A DNA stretch of 14,781 bases from contig CADBLN010000039.1 of NCBI GenBank assembly GCA_902795525.1, positions 1 to 14,781 of the forward strand, in the 5' to 3' direction. This DNA comes from an uncultured Erysipelotrichaceae bacterium. Its GTDB lineage: Bacteria; Bacillota_I; Bacilli_A; Erysipelotrichales; Erysipelotrichaceae. Within the stretch, counting starts at the first letter, position 1; every line of letters starts with the position of its first letter. A program made the position numbers and the translations under genes. Shown piece by piece: positions 13,092 to 14,781 of this stretch. Under the pieces are notes generated by a model. It worked only from the letters and a program-made list of their open reading frames with translations. It did not search any database and was not told the DNA's origin.

Positions 13092-13484
13092 ATGGCAAAG
13101 ATTAAACAAGAAGATATTTTAGCATTCTTAGAAGAAGCTACTATTTTAGAACTAAATGAATTAGTTAAAGCAGTTGAAGAAAAGTTTGGCGTTAGCGCTG
13201 CTGCACCTGTTGCTGTAGCTGCTGCTGCACCTGCTGAAGATGGTGCTGCTGCTAGTGGACCATCAGAAGTTACTATCTTATTAAAAGAAGTTGGTCAACA
13301 AAAGATTGCTGTTATCAAGGCAGTTAAAGAAGCTACTGGCTTAAGCTTAATGGAAGCTAAGACAATCGTTGACGCTGTTACACCAGATGCTCCTGGTACA
13401 ATCAAAGAAAACGTTAAGATTGAAGAAGCTGACGCAATCAAGGAAGCAGTTGTTGCTGCAGGTGGCGTAGTAGAATACAAATAA
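13092..13484 (+). CDS. rplL: 50S ribosomal protein L7/L12
   Basis: The multi-copy stalk protein that recruits translation GTPases. It has 130 residues. The N-terminal dimerisation domain (about 1-33, ILAFLEEATILELNELVKAVEEKFGV) is followed by an Ala-rich flexible hinge (about 35-56, with many Ala, Pro and Val). The C-terminal domain contains EVTILLKEVGQQKIAVIKAVKEATGLSLMEAKTIVDAV, APGTIKENV and AGGVVEYK. It is slightly longer than the usual 120-125 residues. AGGAGG lies 9 bases before the ATG and is stronger than the L10 site, as fits the several copies of L12 per ribosome. Confidence 0.97.
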   Translation: MAKIKQEDILAFLEEATILELNELVKAVEEKFGVSAAAPVAVAAAAPAEDGAAASGPSEVTILLKEVGQQKIAVIKAVKEATGLSLMEAKTIVDAVTPDAPGTIKENVKIEEADAIKEAVVAAGGVVEYK

Positions 13485-13528
13485 GCAACACTCTCTAATT
13501 AAGCGAGTATTAAGTGGTGATTAAATAA

Positions 13529-14128
13529 ATGAGCTATTATTTTACCAATGAACCTGGTAAAAAGCCCAACCGAAAGAAAATTAGCTTTCGGTTTTTGGGC
13601 AATTTAGAGACCTTCGTTTCTGATGATGGTGTTTTCAGTAAGTCTACTTTAGACTTTGGGTCTAGAGTGTTATTGGAAACAATCATCAACATTCCACTAA
13701 ATGGAAAACTATTAGATTTAGGCTGTGGCTTGGGATATATGGGCATAATGCTTAAAAAGTACCAGCCACTCCTAAATGTAACTATGAGTGATGTTAATGA
13801 AACGGCAACTGCATTGGCAAAAGAGAATAGTGAGTTGTATCACCAAGATAATACCGTTGTCATGTCTGATGGTTTTGAAAACATTAAAGAAATGTTTGAT
13901 TGCATTATTTGTAATCCACCTATCAGAACAGGCAAGAACAATATTTATCGGCTTCTAACGGATGCCATAAACCATCTAAATGAAAACGGAGTCATGTACA
14001 TAGTGATAAGGAAGCAGCAAGGAGCTGCTAGTGCTATTAATTACTTAAACTCTATCGCTGAGACAGAAGTTATCAATAAGAAAAATGGTTATTGGATTAT
14101 ATGCGTTAGACTAAAAGAAAACAAATAA
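13529..14128 (+). CDS. Class I SAM-dependent methyltransferase, YbxB / RsmC-like
   Basis: A 199-residue methyltransferase with the small-subunit rRNA methyltransferase (MTS) domain fold. The N-terminus YYFTNEP and FVSDDGVFSKSTLDFGSRVLLETI are typical of the RsmC/YbxB group. SAM motif I is DLGCGLGYMGI (residues 63-73). The catalytic motif IV is NPPI at 129-132, within NPPIRTGK, close to the NPPIRAGK of B. subtilis YbxB. Proteins of this type probably methylate an exocyclic amine of guanine in 16S rRNA, as E. coli RsmC does at G1207; the single-domain form here is half the size of RsmC and its target is inferred. It lies between rplL and rpoB exactly as ybxB does. A GGTGAT ribosome site ends 7 bases before the ATG. 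Confidence 0.92.
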   Translation: MSYYFTNEPGKKPNRKKISFRFLGNLETFVSDDGVFSKSTLDFGSRVLLETIINIPLNGKLLDLGCGLGYMGIMLKKYQPLLNVTMSDVNETATALAKENSELYHQDNTVVMSDGFENIKEMFDCIICNPPIRTGKNNIYRLLTDAINHLNENGVMYIVIRKQQGAASAINYLNSIAETEVINKKNGYWIICVRLKENK

Positions 14129-14143
14129 ATATGATATATTGAT

Positions 14144-14173
14144 TATAATGGGATAGTGTTTGCATTTTCCCAT
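14144..14173 (+). promoter_or_regulatory. Putative rpoB -10 box and leader hairpin
   Basis: TATAAT at 14144-14149 is a perfect -10, with TG two bases upstream and no clear -35. A hairpin pairs 14148-14153 with 14168-14173 (6 bp) around a 14-base loop. It has no T-run, so it is not a clear terminator. A start near 14156 would cut the hairpin, so promoter and hairpin are probably alternatives: own promoter, or a processing/attenuation site in read-through RNA. Confidence 0.4.
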
Positions 14174-14198
14174 ATTAGAGAGAGGAAGGGTGTTGTTA

Positions 14199-14781
14199 AT
14201 GAGCAAAGAAAATACATACCGCCTCGTCCATAATGGCAAAAAAGCGGTACGTAGAGATTATTCGAAAGTAAGTGGAACCCTCGAACTTCCAAATCTCGTG
14301 GAGATTCAGACCAGTTCATTTGACTGGTTTAAAAATGAAGGCTTGCGTGAAGTGTTCGAAGAAATATATCCGATTGAAAACAGAGATGGAAATATTACTT
14401 TGAGGCTTATAGATTATAAGTTTGAAGAGCCTAAATATAGCGCAAATGAATGTAAGATTAGAGAACTGACTTATTCTTCACGCATTTACGCAACTATGGA
14501 ATTAGTAATTGAGGACCCTGTAACAGGAGAAATCAGTACTAAAGAGGAAGAAGTATTCTTAGGTGAATTTCCAATTTTAACTCCAACAGGAACATTTATC
14601 ATTAATGGTGCTGAAAGAGTTATAGTATCACAAATTGTAAGATCCCCAGGAGCATATTTCTCAATGGATATTGAGGATAAGACTGGTAAGGATATTTATA
14701 ATTCTGAATTAATTCCTAGCCGTGGTACATGGTTAGAGTTTATGACCGACAGCAAGAAAACAAATGCTGGTCGTATAATCA
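14199..14781 (+). CDS. rpoB: DNA-directed RNA polymerase subunit beta, N-terminal part (3' end outside window)
   Basis: The catalytic beta subunit of RNA polymerase; 194 codons plus one base are visible of roughly 1200. The start ATG follows AGGAAGGG by 8 bases and reads MSKENTYRLVHNGKKAVRRDYSKVSGTLELPNL... (shortened here). Family blocks are NLVEIQTSSFDWF, EFPILTPTGTFIINGAERVIVSQIVRSPGAYF and IPSRGTWLEF. ERVIVSQIVRSPG is the N-terminal rifampicin-region segment, with the Val that aligns to E. coli V146 present. The usual MTDTGTF is LTPTGTF here, a small change. It is the last gene of the ribosomal protein block and presumably precedes rpoC. Confidence 0.97.
   Translation, partial: MSKENTYRLVHNGKKAVRRDYSKVSGTLELPNLVEIQTSSFDWFKNEGLREVFEEIYPIENRDGNITLRLIDYKFEEPKYSANECKIRELTYSSRIYATMELVIEDPVTGEISTKEEEVFLGEFPILTPTGTFIINGAERVIVSQIVRSPGAYFSMDIEDKTGKDIYNSELIPSRGTWLEFMTDSKKTNAGRII

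Noticed and set aside
13295..13480. Open frame antisense to rplL
   Set aside because: It is a mirror of the Ala/Val-rich coding sequence, with no ribosome site or family similarity. The other antisense frames inside rlmB, nusG, rplA and the methyltransferase are treated the same way.
13485..13528. Attenuator between rplL and the methyltransferase
   Set aside because: Only weak CTC/GAG pairing and no T-run are present, so a terminator cannot be supported.
1..14781. Mycoplasma-type code with TGA as Trp
   Set aside because: TGA ends nagA, rlmA and the HAD gene at the expected protein lengths, and Trp is encoded by TGG throughout.
1..14781. CRISPR arrays, transposons, tRNA or rRNA genes, phage attachment sites
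   Set aside because: No regular repeats, transposase motifs, cloverleaf sequences or long direct repeats were seen on either strand; gaps between genes are all under about 180 bases.

Overview
The window is AT-rich bacterial chromosome from a low-GC Bacillota. The gene order from base 2538 onward (cysS, mrnC, rlmB, sigH-like, rpmG, secE, nusG, then rplK, rplA, rplJ, rplL, ybxB-type methyltransferase, rpoB) is the conserved core block known from Bacillus subtilis. The genetic code is the standard one: TGA ends several genes (nagA, rlmA, the HAD phosphatase) and Trp is TGG, which argues against Mycoplasma/Spiroplasma. The AT richness, the short-loop form of L11, an L10 leader RNA and the lack of rae1 (yacP) suggest an Erysipelotrichia-like lineage close to the Mollicutes, but that placement is inference.

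Layout. Bases 1-1553 hold the 3' end of nagA (GlcNAc-6-phosphate deacetylase), overlapping by 4 bases a membrane protein with a DUF218/YdcF domain. A shared two-way terminator separates these from a convergent PfkB/ribokinase-like sugar kinase on the minus strand. This kinase is divergent from cysS, and their -10 boxes lie only 5 bases apart. Next come cysS, mrnC (probably leaderless), rlmB and a SigH-like sigma factor, then rpmG, secE and nusG, closed by a strong terminator at 6651-6686.

Bases 6685-11138 are an insertion relative to the B. subtilis order, which has rplK directly after nusG. They hold a helical protein of unknown function (minus strand), then rlmA, a small lipoprotein and a Cof-type HAD phosphatase in one compact operon, and a DUF1846 protein with its own promoter. 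A consensus-like promoter at 11181-11210 then starts the ribosomal protein operon rplK-rplA. An L10-leader attenuator follows, then rplJ, rplL, the ybxB/RsmC-like methyltransferase and the 5' part of rpoB, which runs off the window.

How the genes work together: most of the window is translation and transcription machinery (tRNA charging, 23S rRNA maturation and methylation, L33, L11, L1, L10, L7/L12, SecE, NusG, RNA polymerase beta). Regulation visible in the DNA is mainly extended -10 promoters of the form TGnTAnnnT, intrinsic terminators and the L10 autoregulatory leader. I see no mobile element, CRISPR array, tRNA or rRNA gene. I found no clearly new multi-gene system; the best leads are regulatory structures and the inserted module.
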